Positions 11,101 through 19,060 of a stretch of DNA of 64,000 nt are shown here, piece after piece (the stretch's first letter is position 1; the number at the start of each line of letters is the position of its first letter). Origin of the DNA: Trichaptum fuscoviolaceum (taxonomy: Eukaryota > Basidiomycota > Agaricomycetes > Hymenochaetales > Trichaptaceae). The stretch is from assembly GCA_910574455.1 (NCBI GenBank), contig CAJSYZ010000002.1, positions 1,513,671 through 1,577,670 of the forward strand, given 5' to 3'. The notes beneath the pieces were generated by a model. The model did no database searches. It saw only the letters and a list, made by a program, of their open reading frames with translations, and had not been told where the DNA came from. Both the position numbers and the translations under genes were made by a program.

Positions 11101-11621
11101 TGGTATTGACGGGGTACCAAGGCAGTAAGTGGTTTAGCGGGTTGGAGTCCTTTTCGAGCTTGTTGCGCAAGTTGTGTTGAGATATTAACGCGATTGAGCT
11201 GTATTGATCCAGTTTCCCAGTCGATTTTGGGTTGGTATTTCTTGAACCATGGTAGTCCGAAAATGAAGTTCTCTTTTCCAAGGGTGGTAACATAGAATCG
11301 CATAGCATAGTGGGCATTTCCGAGTTTGACACGAAGGGGAGCATAAGATGTGATGTGTCCGGCATTGTTGAATGTTCCGTCAACATTGCGTGGTCGAAGT
11401 GATTGTCGTAATTTGATAGTTTTGATCTGGAGATTTTCTACAAGTGTTTTGTCAATGAATAGACCTTCTGCTCCGGTATCAAGTAAGGCAGTGGCTTTGT
11501 GGGTTTTCTGGTTATATAGGAACATGATTGGGATTCGTAAGGCGTGATTGTCGTTAATTGAATTGATGAGCAGCCTGATGTTCAACGAGAGAGAGGGCTG
11601 CGGAAGCTCTTCGTTGTTCAA
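8157..11621 (-). CDS. pol: Gypsy Pol polyprotein: protease, reverse transcriptase, RNase H, integrase, chromodomain
   Basis: The frame of 1154 codons begins at a TTG in the -1 frame relative to gag, so it is made as a Gag-Pol fusion. The retropepsin active site is LLDTGA (about residue 48). Reverse transcriptase shows VYMDDIL near residue 356, and RNase H begins at LETDASK. The integrase has an HHCC zinc finger (HHD, HPG, CALC), the acidic triad in MDFITD, SDRGPQF and QAERTNQE, and a C-terminal barrel. A chromodomain (YLIKWKGYPTSGNSWEPE) ends the protein and probably directs integration to methylated-histone chromatin. The protein copies the RNA genome and inserts the DNA copy. No internal stop is present. 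Confidence 0.95.
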   Translation of the reverse strand: MNNEELPQPSLSLNIRLLINSINDNHALRIPIMFLYNQKTHKATALLDTGAEGLFIDKTLVENLQIKTIKLRQSLRPRNVDGTFNNAGHITSYAPLRVKLGNAHYAMRFYVTTLGKENFIFGLPWFKKYQPKIDWETGSIQLNRVNISTQLAQQARKGLQPAKPLTALVPRQYHQFLSLFDEEKAHRFPPSRPYDHAIDLKPDFIPKQHSPYPLSLPQQAALDAFIDENLKNGYIRPSKSPMASPLFFVDKKDGTLRPVQDYRYLNNGTIKNAYPLPLVQDLLDKLHGSHYFIALDIRWGYNNIRIKDGDQWKAAFTTQRGLFEPTVMFFGLCNSPATFQHFMNDILGEEILLNHLLVYMDDILIHAPTLPELISRARRAFTILEKNDLYFKPTKCFFHTQKLPYLGLIITPNHIQTDPTKIEGITKWPTPTNVKDIRSFTGFTNFYRRFIPHYAEITKPLDNLKRKDQPFKWTEVEQKSFDDLKAAFTQHPLLLMPNPHNPFFLETDASKVATGAVLRQHDDNGVLKPIGYISQSLNSAERNYEIYDRELLAIIRALITWKHYLLGSPHPVTLWCDHRNLTYWREARRLSPRQARWHLLLSQFDLHITHVPGKQMIQSDLLSRRADHVKQGENLNESSIMLPKDLFISTLQEQKDQENSEDEEEEEDYESDDNLPDTDSLTKSIKESMKKDEFLTNTIAQLKKKLPPARTALKDWFFDDDGILYFKNRIYIPDNLELKRTILRLHHDIPVRAHPGIFNTLEQVRRTYYWPRMQKFVSDYVHGCALCQQMKVNHHPTAPPLMPIAADKHSFPFSHVNMDFITDLPMSHGYDTLLLVIDHDCSKAIVLIPCEKTVDAIETAQLYFDNVYRRFGLPIRIISDRGPQFASKAFQELCKIIGIKSSMSTAYHPQTDGQAERTNQEIEVYLRIYCTAEPENWSRHIPNIEFAHNNSAHAVTKRTPFSLLMGYDPIPLPLKYPKSNVPSVSQRLANLTVHRSEALAAHSVAAMVMKERTFRNFKPFNKGDKVWLDSKNLRIPGLSQKFKEKRDGPFKIKKVLSPLVYELDLSRTKWKIHPVFHTALLVRYTETEAYGPPHSNPPPDLIEGQEQFEVEAIRAHHGNGTRQQYLIKWKGYPTSGNSWEPETSSERTDHPQSL

Positions 11622-13705
11622 AAATTTCCTTCTTCAACTCGATCGAAGACCTGGTTGACTGCGTCATCATCAAGGCCAATAAGGAGTTGTTGAATCTGTG
11701 CGGCGCGATCTTCGGCTGAGAGTTCGCCTTGATCTTGGTCTTCGTTCTCGGGTTCCGAGTATTCGTTTTGATCATCAGCTGAAGTCAATTGGCGCATATT
11801 TTTGGACCTTGGTGTTCGTGAGTTGGGCCATCGAGTCTTTGAGGTACGTTTGGGATGAGGTTTGGGACATTTGGCGGTGCGATGTCCGGGTTGATGACAA
11901 TTGAAGCAAAGGTTTTCCTTCATATGACGTTGGAATTCTTCAGTCGAAAGTCGTGATATAAAGAAGCTGTAGATGGCTAGGTCGACCAATTCTTCTATAT
12001 CATCATTGTCATTGGAAGGCAATGTTTCATTTGTGTCATTTGCGTCGTTTGAGATGGCTCGAATCTGACGATTGTATTGTCGCATAGGTCGTCGTTTGAA
12101 GCGGTTCTCTCCGGAATAGGATTGGTGGGGTTGGGATTCCATTGAACGAGCTATCTTGTAATTGGTGTCCAGTCGAGTGGCAAGCGAAAACCAATCTTCC
12201 ATGTTGGTAGGCTGTGGACTACATGCAAGTAGTTTCATTCGAAGGTTGTCATTGAGTCCCATCCAGAAGGCATTGCGTTGGGAAAGGTACTCTGTGATAC
12301 GAGCCTGCATGATGAGTGTTTTGAATTTGAGAATGTAGTCTTCAATAGATCCTCGCTGTTTGAGCTTGGCGAGTTCCATGGTAGCCTTGATTGTGAGTTC
12401 GGATGTGATGAAAGTGCGGTGGAATTCCGCAAGGAATTCTTCAAATGTGTCGGTTTCAAAACGTCCGCTGGCCATGTATTGCATTGCAAAGGGTCGGGAT
12501 CCGCGAAGACTGCAATGGGCAAGCACAAATTCGATGCATAGCTCATCTGTGTCATAGATGTGTCGGTTGGCTCGTAGATGGATTTGGACTTGGAGTAAAA
12601 AGCGATCAGCATCTTCTTGGGTTCCATCGAAAGGTTGAATTTTAGCCATGGTTATGGGTCGATCATGTGCGGGTCCATCTCCTTGGTTGTTATTGTCTGC
12701 TGCTCCTCCACCTCCAGCTCCTCCGCCTCCTCCTCCTCCTCCTTCATCGTCTCCTCCTCCTCCTCCGTTGTTGTTCGGGATTCCTCCGGGTGGTCCTTCT
12801 CCTCCTCCTCCTTCATCTCCTGCGGGTGGTTCACCAAATCCCCATCCTCTCCATGCAGGATTTTGTCGGCCTCCTCTGCCTCCTCTGCCTCCTCTGCCTC
12901 GACCTTGGAGGTGTCTTAAGTGGAAAAAGGTACTGATACTTTCTTCTCCAAGTGGGGGTCGGAACATTGAGCGGGTAGGTTCCGTGACAGTTTGGGTAGC
13001 CATAGTACTAATGGATAAAGGTTCGATGTGAGGGCGGGTGTAAGAGAGATATGGTTTCGGTGGGATAGGGGGAAGTATGGATGCTTGACGTGAGGGAGTA
13101 GGAGTTTCTGGAGCAATGGAGCTTCCTGATTGAGAGGATCGTCTGGAGGATCGTCTGAAGAGGGTTTGATCAAGAGATCCGTGAGTGGGCGAGTTTGAAC
13201 GAGATCGATGGGAGTTGCTGGGTTGAGGGTCGGAAGTGGAAGTTGGTTGGGGTTCTTGTGGTGGTTGTGGTAGTAGATCGGGGTGTCGGCGGTAGTACTC
13301 TTCTCTAAGCTCTTTCCAATTTGGAGTGTGACCTTCGTATATTTCTCGTAGTTCTGGGCCGAGTGTATGAGCTACTACCCAAGAATCAGCAGTTGGGTTG
13401 TAGATCCAAGGGGTTTCGGTAGGTTCTCCGTTGGCGTCGGGAAGATGGAAGTATTGTGTTTCTTCGTTGAAGATAAGAGTGGTTGGGAACGGTGGTAGTG
13501 GGGGTTGAATGTGTTTGAACTCTCCTGCTAGACTTCGACGAGCAAGGTCTTCCCCAGTTGGGGGTATGAGTGATGAAGTTTTGTCGAGCTTCTTCAGCAG
13601 AGTTGGCTTCGATTGGGGTCCACCGTTGTAGTAGTTGATTGTATGACCACGATCGATAAGTTTTGTTACCAATCCTATAGTAGAAGAAGTTCTTTTCGGT
13701 GTCAA
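11618..13705 (-). CDS. gag: Gypsy Gag protein with zinc knuckle, 695 aa
   Basis: The N-terminal part is proline- and serine-rich. A glycine-rich stretch follows at about residues 265-345 (GRGGRGGRGG then runs of GGGG), which gives the opposite strand long false proline ORFs. The retrotransposon gag domain lies at about 350-510 (IQPFDGTQEDADRFLLQV onward). One zinc knuckle, CFNCHQPGHRTAKC (CX2CX4HX4C), lies near residue 605, and an acidic C-terminus ends at the frameshift site. Gag forms the virus-like particle and binds the RNA. At 695 aa it is longer than many fungal Gypsy Gags because of the N-terminal extension. Confidence 0.9.
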   Translation of the reverse strand: MTPKRTSSTIGLVTKLIDRGHTINYYNGGPQSKPTLLKKLDKTSSLIPPTGEDLARRSLAGEFKHIQPPLPPFPTTLIFNEETQYFHLPDANGEPTETPWIYNPTADSWVVAHTLGPELREIYEGHTPNWKELREEYYRRHPDLLPQPPQEPQPTSTSDPQPSNSHRSRSNSPTHGSLDQTLFRRSSRRSSQSGSSIAPETPTPSRQASILPPIPPKPYLSYTRPHIEPLSISTMATQTVTEPTRSMFRPPLGEESISTFFHLRHLQGRGRGGRGGRGGRQNPAWRGWGFGEPPAGDEGGGGEGPPGGIPNNNGGGGGDDEGGGGGGGGAGGGGAADNNNQGDGPAHDRPITMAKIQPFDGTQEDADRFLLQVQIHLRANRHIYDTDELCIEFVLAHCSLRGSRPFAMQYMASGRFETDTFEEFLAEFHRTFITSELTIKATMELAKLKQRGSIEDYILKFKTLIMQARITEYLSQRNAFWMGLNDNLRMKLLACSPQPTNMEDWFSLATRLDTNYKIARSMESQPHQSYSGENRFKRRPMRQYNRQIRAISNDANDTNETLPSNDNDDIEELVDLAIYSFFISRLSTEEFQRHMKENLCFNCHQPGHRTAKCPKPHPKRTSKTRWPNSRTPRSKNMRQLTSADDQNEYSEPENEDQDQGELSAEDRAAQIQQLLIGLDDDAVNQVFDRVEEGNF
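11621..11627 (-). promoter_or_regulatory. -1 ribosomal frameshift heptamer between gag and pol
   Basis: On the minus strand the end of gag reads GGA AAT TTT TGA. The seven bases A-AAT-TTT fit the X-XXY-YYZ slippery rule exactly in the gag frame, directly before the stop. Slipping back one base gives AAA TTT TTG AAC, which enters pol at its first codon. The downstream RNA structure was not modelled. Confidence 0.8.
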
Positions 13706-13873
13706 AGAAGAGTCGATTGTGTGGTGGTGGAGCGTCTGGATACTGAGGAACAGTAGTCTGTGTAGGTATTGGTTCTTCAGTGGTTTTCGAAGTGGTTTCT
13801 TTGTTGGTTTTGCCGGTTGTAGTAGATGAGGCTGTGTTTCGAGCCGTCTGTTTGCCTTTGTTCGCCGTGGTGA

Positions 13874-14623
13874 TTAATCGGTTCCGGATTGATATCCGTA
13901 ACTGTCTGAATCGTAGTTTGTAAGGGTGTAGTCCGTAACACTAGCAATGTGGGGTGAATCTTCCGGGGGGTCAATCGGTGGTGCAAGATAGTTGTGAACT
14001 ATGTTTTGCGGAGTGGGTTGGTGGTGTTGACAACTACACTGATAGATGTAGTGGTTGACGTCTTCGCTGATACTATTCCAACAGAAGTGTCGGTTTACAA
14101 AGCGAACAGTTTCAGCTTCAGTGCGATGAAGTTGTTCTCCGTGATTGTCAAAATGGATGTAGTTTATGAAGAATCGGCGTAGGTGAGTTTCTCGAGGGAT
14201 GAATAATCGGGTATGGTTCCAGAGGAGTCCGTATTTGAAGATCCAAGGTTGGTGGTTGTCGCGTGAATACTGCAGGTATCCAACTGTTTGGGTGTAATTG
14301 TAATACCGGTCGTCGAGTATAGTTCTGATTTGGTTTAGGATGTCGTCGAACTCTTCGGCAAAAGCGAGGAATCGGTTTCGGATGAGGTCTCTGGTTGAGT
14401 AGATGGGATCGTCAAGGGCTGGAAGTGATAGGGTGTCCGCCACGATTGTGGTAGTGTGTAGTGTATGCGTAGAAGTCGGCAATCGTCTCCACAGATATGG
14501 ACTAGTCGGATTCGATCGGGGAGAAACTCTTCTAGATAGAAGAATGCGTTGGGGTTGGTGTGGTAGATGAAGAAGATAGAGTCGGGTTGGACGATTAGAC
14601 TGGCAGTTTTTGTGATGGACCAA
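13874..14623 (-). CDS. Gypsy element ORF0b: protein with an integrase-like zinc-binding domain, upstream of gag
   Basis: This 249-codon frame lies between the 5' LTR and gag. From about residue 125 it follows the layout of an integrase N-terminal domain: WIFKYGLLWNHTRLFIP, a helix, an IHFD segment, then RHFCWNSISEDVNHYI and a Cys/His group (QCSCQHH). The same domain in this element's own pol reads DGILYFKNRIYIP, HHD, TYYWPRMQKFVSDYV, CALC. The second cysteine pair is compressed (CSC), so zinc binding may be lost. The first 60-70 residues of this frame look unnatural. The real N-terminus is probably ORF0a in another frame, joined by a frameshift or intron near 14440-14500. Confidence 0.55.
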   Translation of the reverse strand: MVHHKNCQSNRPTRLYLLHLPHQPQRILLSRRVSPRSNPTSPYLWRRLPTSTHTLHTTTIVADTLSLPALDDPIYSTRDLIRNRFLAFAEEFDDILNQIRTILDDRYYNYTQTVGYLQYSRDNHQPWIFKYGLLWNHTRLFIPRETHLRRFFINYIHFDNHGEQLHRTEAETVRFVNRHFCWNSISEDVNHYIYQCSCQHHQPTPQNIVHNYLAPPIDPPEDSPHIASVTDYTLTNYDSDSYGYQSGTD

Positions 14624-14754
14624 ACTGTATCGTCACAATACTTGGTGAAACTGTATGTGTCGAATTGATAACAGTTGGCTACGGAGTATTGGACTTGGTA
14701 TATGTGTCTTCCTGCGTTGTCGAGTTGGTTGGTGTCGGTGTGGGTAAGGAGCAA
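14335..14754 (-). CDS. Gypsy element ORF0a: probable N-terminal part of the pre-gag protein
   Basis: This is a 139-codon frame overlapping ORF0b. Its first 105 residues have protein-like composition (aromatic and charged residues, the CGDD motif), and its last 30 are Ser/Thr/Pro noise. The composition of ORF0b shows the reverse pattern. A single protein of about 290 aa read from 14754 to 13874 with one frame change near 14440-14500 is the simplest model. It has no recognised family by itself. The LTRs are identical, so random decay is a less likely explanation than a programmed shift, an intron or one recent mutation. Confidence 0.45.
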   Translation of the reverse strand: MLLTHTDTNQLDNAGRHIYQVQYSVANCYQFDTYSFTKYCDDTVWSITKTASLIVQPDSIFFIYHTNPNAFFYLEEFLPDRIRLVHICGDDCRLLRIHYTLPQSWRTPYHFQPLTIPSTQPETSSETDSSLLPKSSTTS

Positions 14755-15390
14755 AGCGTTTTGTGGGATAGAGGGTGCCGTGATGGATAGATGTTATGAC
14801 GTAAAGTGAAGTGGTTTTCTGTTTGACCTTTGTTTAGTCTTGAGGGTTGTCAAGCGATAACGTTATGAGATGATCGACGGTGGGGCAGTGTTTGTGATGC
14901 TTTGTTCAATGTTAACAGATGAACTGTTCTTCGATTTCTGGATCGGTCTCCCTTCGATTTCTGGATCGGTCTCCCTTCGCTATTACCAAGCGGCACGTCT
15001 GCGAGTTATGCTCGTTGTCCAATAGGCGTCCCAAAGACTAGGCTAGCAGCTTTATGCCTTCTTTGCAGGTACTGAGTCCTCTTCCTGTGTGCACAGCTAC
15101 GGTCCCGTTTGGTATGACAGAAGTTGGTTCCTTTGTAACGCTACTGTCCGGGGTTTAATCAACCAATGAGCTGGAGCGGTTTTCTTAATCTTCGGATCGC
15201 GACTCTCGAAGTTTTCCTTGGCCTCCCTCTTGCAATCAATGAGCACCTTGCTACACTGAAGGGATTACCTCGAGCGGATGTTCTTTCTGGACTAGATGGG
15301 TTTACAACTGGTTAGTAGTAAGTGGAGCTATGGCTCAACACCTTAGTCGTAAAGACGGATGTCTTCGACGGTAGATAAGTTCGATCTAAT
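14755..15390 (-). other. Untranslated leader of the Gypsy element
   Basis: About 640 bp lie between the 5' LTR and the first ORF, with no convincing ORF. It contains a perfect 23 bp tandem duplication (14930-14952 and 14953-14975; unit starts TTCGATTTCTGG). Packaging and priming signals are expected here but cannot be pinpointed. Confidence 0.6.
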
Positions 15391-15857
15391 TGTTACGTCT
15401 CAACTTATGGTCTCGTATAGTTGGGGAACGCAACGTTAAGTTGCTCAGTGATAGCGGAGCTAGGGCTCGACACTAAGTGTTGTATGGACAAAGGCCTACG
15501 ATGTAGAGTAGAGAGAAACAGATGTATAGCAGAGACTAGAGACGGGGGGTTTGACAAAGGAGATCGAACTTAGAGTTCGATCATGCTAAGTACAGGGGTT
15601 TATATACTGTAGCTGCGGAGCAAGGGTACATCGGAAGATGAGTAAGAAGAGAACAATAAGAGAGTAGACGATAGGCTACTAATAATAGTGTGAGAGCGAT
15701 GGGCAAAGGGTTAGGGCAAAGGGTACATGTGTAACATCGGGATTGGCTGAGGGTTGAGGGTTACATCGGAGGATGACTGAGCAGAACAAGAATAGAAACA
15801 AATAGGGCGAAGGGTTCGGAGTAATGGGGGCCGCTGACATAGTAAGAAAACGTAACA
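15391..15857 (-). repeat. 5' LTR of the Gypsy element
   Basis: It is identical in length and sequence to the LTR at 6149-6615. As the upstream LTR in the minus-strand element it should carry the active promoter. No standard tRNA primer-binding site was recognised directly inside it: the minus-strand sequence following the LTR starts ATTAGATCGAACTTATC, which could pair with an internal tRNA segment or be used for self-priming. Confidence 0.95.
15599..15606 (-). promoter_or_regulatory. TATA box of the Gypsy 5' LTR
   Basis: The minus strand reads TATATAAA, followed about 20-40 nt downstream by the palindrome GATCGAACT-TAG-AGTTCGATC. The placement in the middle of the LTR fits a U3 promoter with transcription starting near the palindrome. 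Confidence 0.55.
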
Positions 15858-17162
15858 GTGGTGGCCCAAACGCAGACAGTCATTGAACAAGGATAGCACC
15901 TCCTTAGCGAAGGATCCAATCACCCATTTGAGGGGACGGTATCCGACGCCCAAGGGGCCAGGAGCAGACAAGTTGGAAGTGCCGGCCAGGGCGTCCATAA
16001 GCTCTTTCATGAGTATGGGAGGCGCCGCTGCAGAAGGTGGGGGCAGCGGGCGTAAGCCCGCTGCTGGAAGTGGTGGGGGAGGGGGAAAGTAGGTAGAATG
16101 GAACAACTCAGCTTTCTCCTGCTCAGTAGTGGTGAAGGTGCCGTCTGGTTTCCTCAGCGAAGGCACAGGAGTAGGGCAGATGCCGAGGCCACGCTTGGCC
16201 CAGCTCCAGATGTTGGTGGAATTGGCGTCTTTCACCTGTTCTGCATAGAACACGCGACGCGCTGCTCTGGTAGTGGCTTTGAAGGCGCGTTTAGCAGCGG
16301 CGCGCAAACGGGCGGTAGGGGCGTCCTTAATTGCCGCGAGTGAGGATGAGCACTCAGGGGACCACCATGGGACCTCTGTCTTGGAGCGCTTTCTGGGTTT
16401 AGTCATTGATTCCATCGCCGCCACCATTGCAGATTGAATGGCTTTGGCTTTGGCGTCTAGTTCAGCCTTGTCTGACGCAGGGAGCGCGAACGCCTCATGC
16501 AGCAAGGGAAAGGCAGTAGCACACCATGCCTCTCTGTCATCATTAGACAGTCTGGGGGGCCGTGGAAGGTGGACGAATGGTCCAACTGGCACCTCCCATG
16601 TGAGTAGGGTGTGGTCTGAGAGAGCGGAGTGGGAGCTGGTGAATGTGTCCATCACCTGCTCCTGGTGGGATATTGGGCGCAGTCCAGACCATATCGATCG
16701 GACAACGCGGCCCATCTTTACCCGGACGAGTGTCCACATCTGGGTGATGGGCAGGCTCATGTCCATGCTCTCGGAAGAAGTCATCCAAAGGTTGCCCCCT
16801 GTTTGACTCGGCATTGGAACATGGCAACTCTGACCAGGAACGATGCCGGCGATTGAAGTCGCCAGCGATCGTTAGGGAAGCGGCTATTGCCGGGGTGAGA
16901 CTGAAGAGAAATGACTCACCTGGGTAAGTGGGGGTTGGGGCTACCCTCTCTGGCGCCTGCTGGCCGTAGTAGTTGCAGAGGCGAACAGTGTGGGTAGAGC
17001 GTACCTCAATAGTCAGGACATCAGTGCCATGTGACGCTGCACCGACGATAGACCATGAGTGTGTTGGAAGGAACGTGAAACGTAAGTAACCACTCGCGGA
17101 CGGGTGGCCGGTGGGAGGCAGGGGACGTAACCTGGAATAGAGGGGACATTGAACATCACTCC
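15858..17162 (-). pseudogene. LINE copy B ORF2, 5' part: endonuclease remnant, linker and start of reverse transcriptase
   Basis: On the minus strand homology to copy E ORF2 starts at about 17162 inside the AP-endonuclease domain. It continues through GDFNRRHRSW, DTRPGKDG and SDHTLLTW to KEVLSLFNDCLRLGHH, where the Gypsy 5' LTR interrupts it. Compared with copy E there is one missing base near the VSR segment and one added base at NIPP/EQVMD, so the endonuclease cannot be translated. The 5' end is truncated, as is usual for LINE insertions. Confidence 0.85.
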
Positions 17163-17248
17163 TTGACCTCTTACCACTACCTTCCTATTTGGGTCGAGCC
17201 ATAGCTCCCCTATAGTTGGGTTGTCCTGCGCATCACTGCATACACCCT

Positions 17249-19060
17249 ATGTCCAAGAACACTGCCTTGGGCTCTAAAGGCCCACCACCAAAGACTCCCA
17301 AGCCAGGCTCACTGTCTGGCGCCACTCCCAACACTCCTGTCCTACAAGACAGCCCCATGCCCAAGGATGATCGCCCGGCACCATCTGAAGATGATGAAGA
17401 TGATGATGACAACAAGCCTGCCACCCCCCCACCCAGGAAGCGCACATCAGAGGTGCTCTCCCCCATCACCCAACGCCGGCCCCGTAATGCTGCTCGGCCT
17501 AGATTCTTGACACAGATGCTAGACCTGCTGCCCCACATCGGCCACATCATCCAGCTCGCTGAACAGAGGCATGAAGATGAGTCCCCTGAAGAAGGCGAAA
17601 TGCCAGAATCCCAGATTGCTGTGATAGCAGCGGAAGCAGTGGGTGCCATCGTTAGCGCAGCCCACATTGCTATCTCTGCTGCACAGAGCGCACAAGCGAG
17701 TGACCTCCAAGCCCAGCGACTTGTTCTCGCAGCCGCCACTGGTTACAATGAGAGTGTAGCGTCAGCCAGGCCTACACCTGTTATCACCATCCCCTCCCCA
17801 TTTGACTCACCAGCGCGCCCACCCCCTTCTGTCGGTCCCCAAGATATGATAGTGCTCACAGACACTGTTGCGCGTCTTGCTAACCAGGTTACCGCCCTCA
17901 CCACACAAGTACAGGCTATCTCAGAACGACCTCAGCCCCGCCCTCAGCGTGCCACAGTGCAACCGGCCCCACCTACGGGTGGCAAGCCAGCCAGCGGTAC
18001 AACTGCCACTCCCCCGGTTACCCAGAGTCCCCCCATCTCATACGCGCAGATGGCAGCAACCCCGGCCCCAACCACCACATCCAGAGCTAAGCCTCCAAGG
18101 AAGCCGCGCCTCCCACCTCCTCCCCCCATGGTGTATTCTAAGGACCCCACCTTAGTCCTAACACCGGGGCGGTACATTCCCCCAGCACAGAGGAAATCAG
18201 GGGCTGCACTAACAGCAGCTGCTCGTGAGTACTTCCAATCCCTCCCTACTTCTTCGCATGTCACAGTGCTCTCTGCGGTTTTCAACCACAGAGGCAACAT
18301 TGTGTGCACATTTGCGGCAAAGCCCATCTCCCCCACTGGTAATCCGGTGGTCACCACCCTTGACAGTCATGCAGCCGTGCTAGCGGCGCACATGGCAAAG
18401 ATATGCACCATAGGGGAACAAGCTGCAGACCAGCAGGTCTCCCTCACCTATTCCCGGGTCCGACCCCGTTCTAATCTGTGCATCTCCATGGTTCCTACCA
18501 GGGATACAGCAGTCAAGAACAGTGTCCCTTACACAGCCGGCGAGTTACTCACTGAGCTGATGCAAAATGCCGCCCTAAAGGGGCTGGAATTTGTGGTCCC
18601 ACCACAATTTGCATGCCAACCAGGCAGACTCAGTGAACTTGAGTTCTGCCCGGTGGCATTCTCCTTTGTTGACAGAGCTGGAGAGATCCGCGCCCGGCTT
18701 CTTCAGTCGCCCAGGGTGTGGCTCTTTGGCCACAAACTTCGTCTCTCTGTTCCCCCAGTCCGCCCGGCATTTTCACAATGCACAAAGTGCCAGGCCCTGG
18801 GACACACCTCCAAGGGCTGCAAGGCCCAACGCACATGTGCGCATTGCGCAGGTAAGCATGCCACCGCCCAACACCGCACCAAGTGTGCAAACTGCGCCCA
18901 GGATGCAGTCCCTGCCACTGAAGATTGCCCCCATCCCACAAAGTGCTCTAACTGCAACGGTGATCACATGGCCACCTCCAGTGCCTGCCCCAAGCGGAAG
19001 AAGTACGCCAATGCACCAGCTGACGATAGCGCCCACGACACTCACATGCACGAGGACTAA
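17249..19060 (+). CDS. LINE ORF1 protein: nucleic-acid-binding protein with CCHC zinc knuckles, 603 aa
   Basis: I chose the ATG at 17249 (MSKNTALG). An open frame extends upstream without an ATG. The N-terminal 80 residues are Pro/Ser/Asp-rich and disordered, the middle is Ala/Thr/Pro-rich with a region likely to form a helix, and a globular segment lies at about 320-500. The C-terminus carries Cys/His motifs at about residues 511-595: CTKCQALGHTSKGC (CX2CX4HX4C), CAHCAGKH and CSNCNGDH with following Cys. ORF1 proteins coat LINE RNA and assist target priming. The frame is intact. The stop overlaps the ORF2 start by one base (TAATG), which fits termination-reinitiation. Confidence 0.88.
   Translation: MSKNTALGSKGPPPKTPKPGSLSGATPNTPVLQDSPMPKDDRPAPSEDDEDDDDNKPATPPPRKRTSEVLSPITQRRPRNAARPRFLTQMLDLLPHIGHIIQLAEQRHEDESPEEGEMPESQIAVIAAEAVGAIVSAAHIAISAAQSAQASDLQAQRLVLAAATGYNESVASARPTPVITIPSPFDSPARPPPSVGPQDMIVLTDTVARLANQVTALTTQVQAISERPQPRPQRATVQPAPPTGGKPASGTTATPPVTQSPPISYAQMAATPAPTTTSRAKPPRKPRLPPPPPMVYSKDPTLVLTPGRYIPPAQRKSGAALTAAAREYFQSLPTSSHVTVLSAVFNHRGNIVCTFAAKPISPTGNPVVTTLDSHAAVLAAHMAKICTIGEQAADQQVSLTYSRVRPRSNLCISMVPTRDTAVKNSVPYTAGELLTELMQNAALKGLEFVVPPQFACQPGRLSELEFCPVAFSFVDRAGEIRARLLQSPRVWLFGHKLRLSVPPVRPAFSQCTKCQALGHTSKGCKAQRTCAHCAGKHATAQHRTKCANCAQDAVPATEDCPHPTKCSNCNGDHMATSSACPKRKKYANAPADDSAHDTHMHED

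Larger units (their letters stand above)
6149..15857 (-). mobile_element. Full-length Ty3/Gypsy LTR retrotransposon (chromovirus), 9709 bp
   Basis: Two 467 bp LTRs, identical as read, begin TG and end CA and are flanked by the 5 bp duplication GTGGT (6144-6148 and 15858-15862). On the minus strand the order is 5' LTR, leader, two overlapping ORFs, gag, pol, two further ORFs, polypurine tract, 3' LTR. Pol has the Gypsy order protease, reverse transcriptase, RNase H, integrase, and ends in a chromodomain, as in chromoviruses. Identical LTRs imply a recent insertion. The target is LINE copy B within ORF2, after the residues RLGHH. Gag and pol show no stop or frameshift other than the expected gag/pol shift, so the element may be active. 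Confidence 0.93.
396..17162 (-). mobile_element. LINE copy B (Tad-like non-LTR retrotransposon), 5'-truncated and split by two later insertions
   Basis: On the minus strand the order is: part of the AP-endonuclease, linker and start of the reverse transcriptase (17162-15858), reverse transcriptase (6148-5274), end of that domain and RNase H (2425-756), 3' UTR with AATAAA, and a 23-base poly(A) (418-396). The pieces join without loss once the Gypsy element (6149-15857) and foldback element (2426-5273) are removed, because each is bounded by a short target duplication. The 5' end is truncated inside the endonuclease. Two single-base frameshifts in the endonuclease remnant, compared with copy E, show that the copy is dead. 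It is the oldest layer of the nest. Confidence 0.88.

Noticed and set aside
12648..13031. Plus-strand ORFs rich in proline or serine
   Set aside because: They are the antisense reading of the glycine-rich part of gag.
16098..16806. Plus-strand ORFs across the LINE copy B endonuclease and linker
   Set aside because: Antisense shadows of the LINE ORF2.
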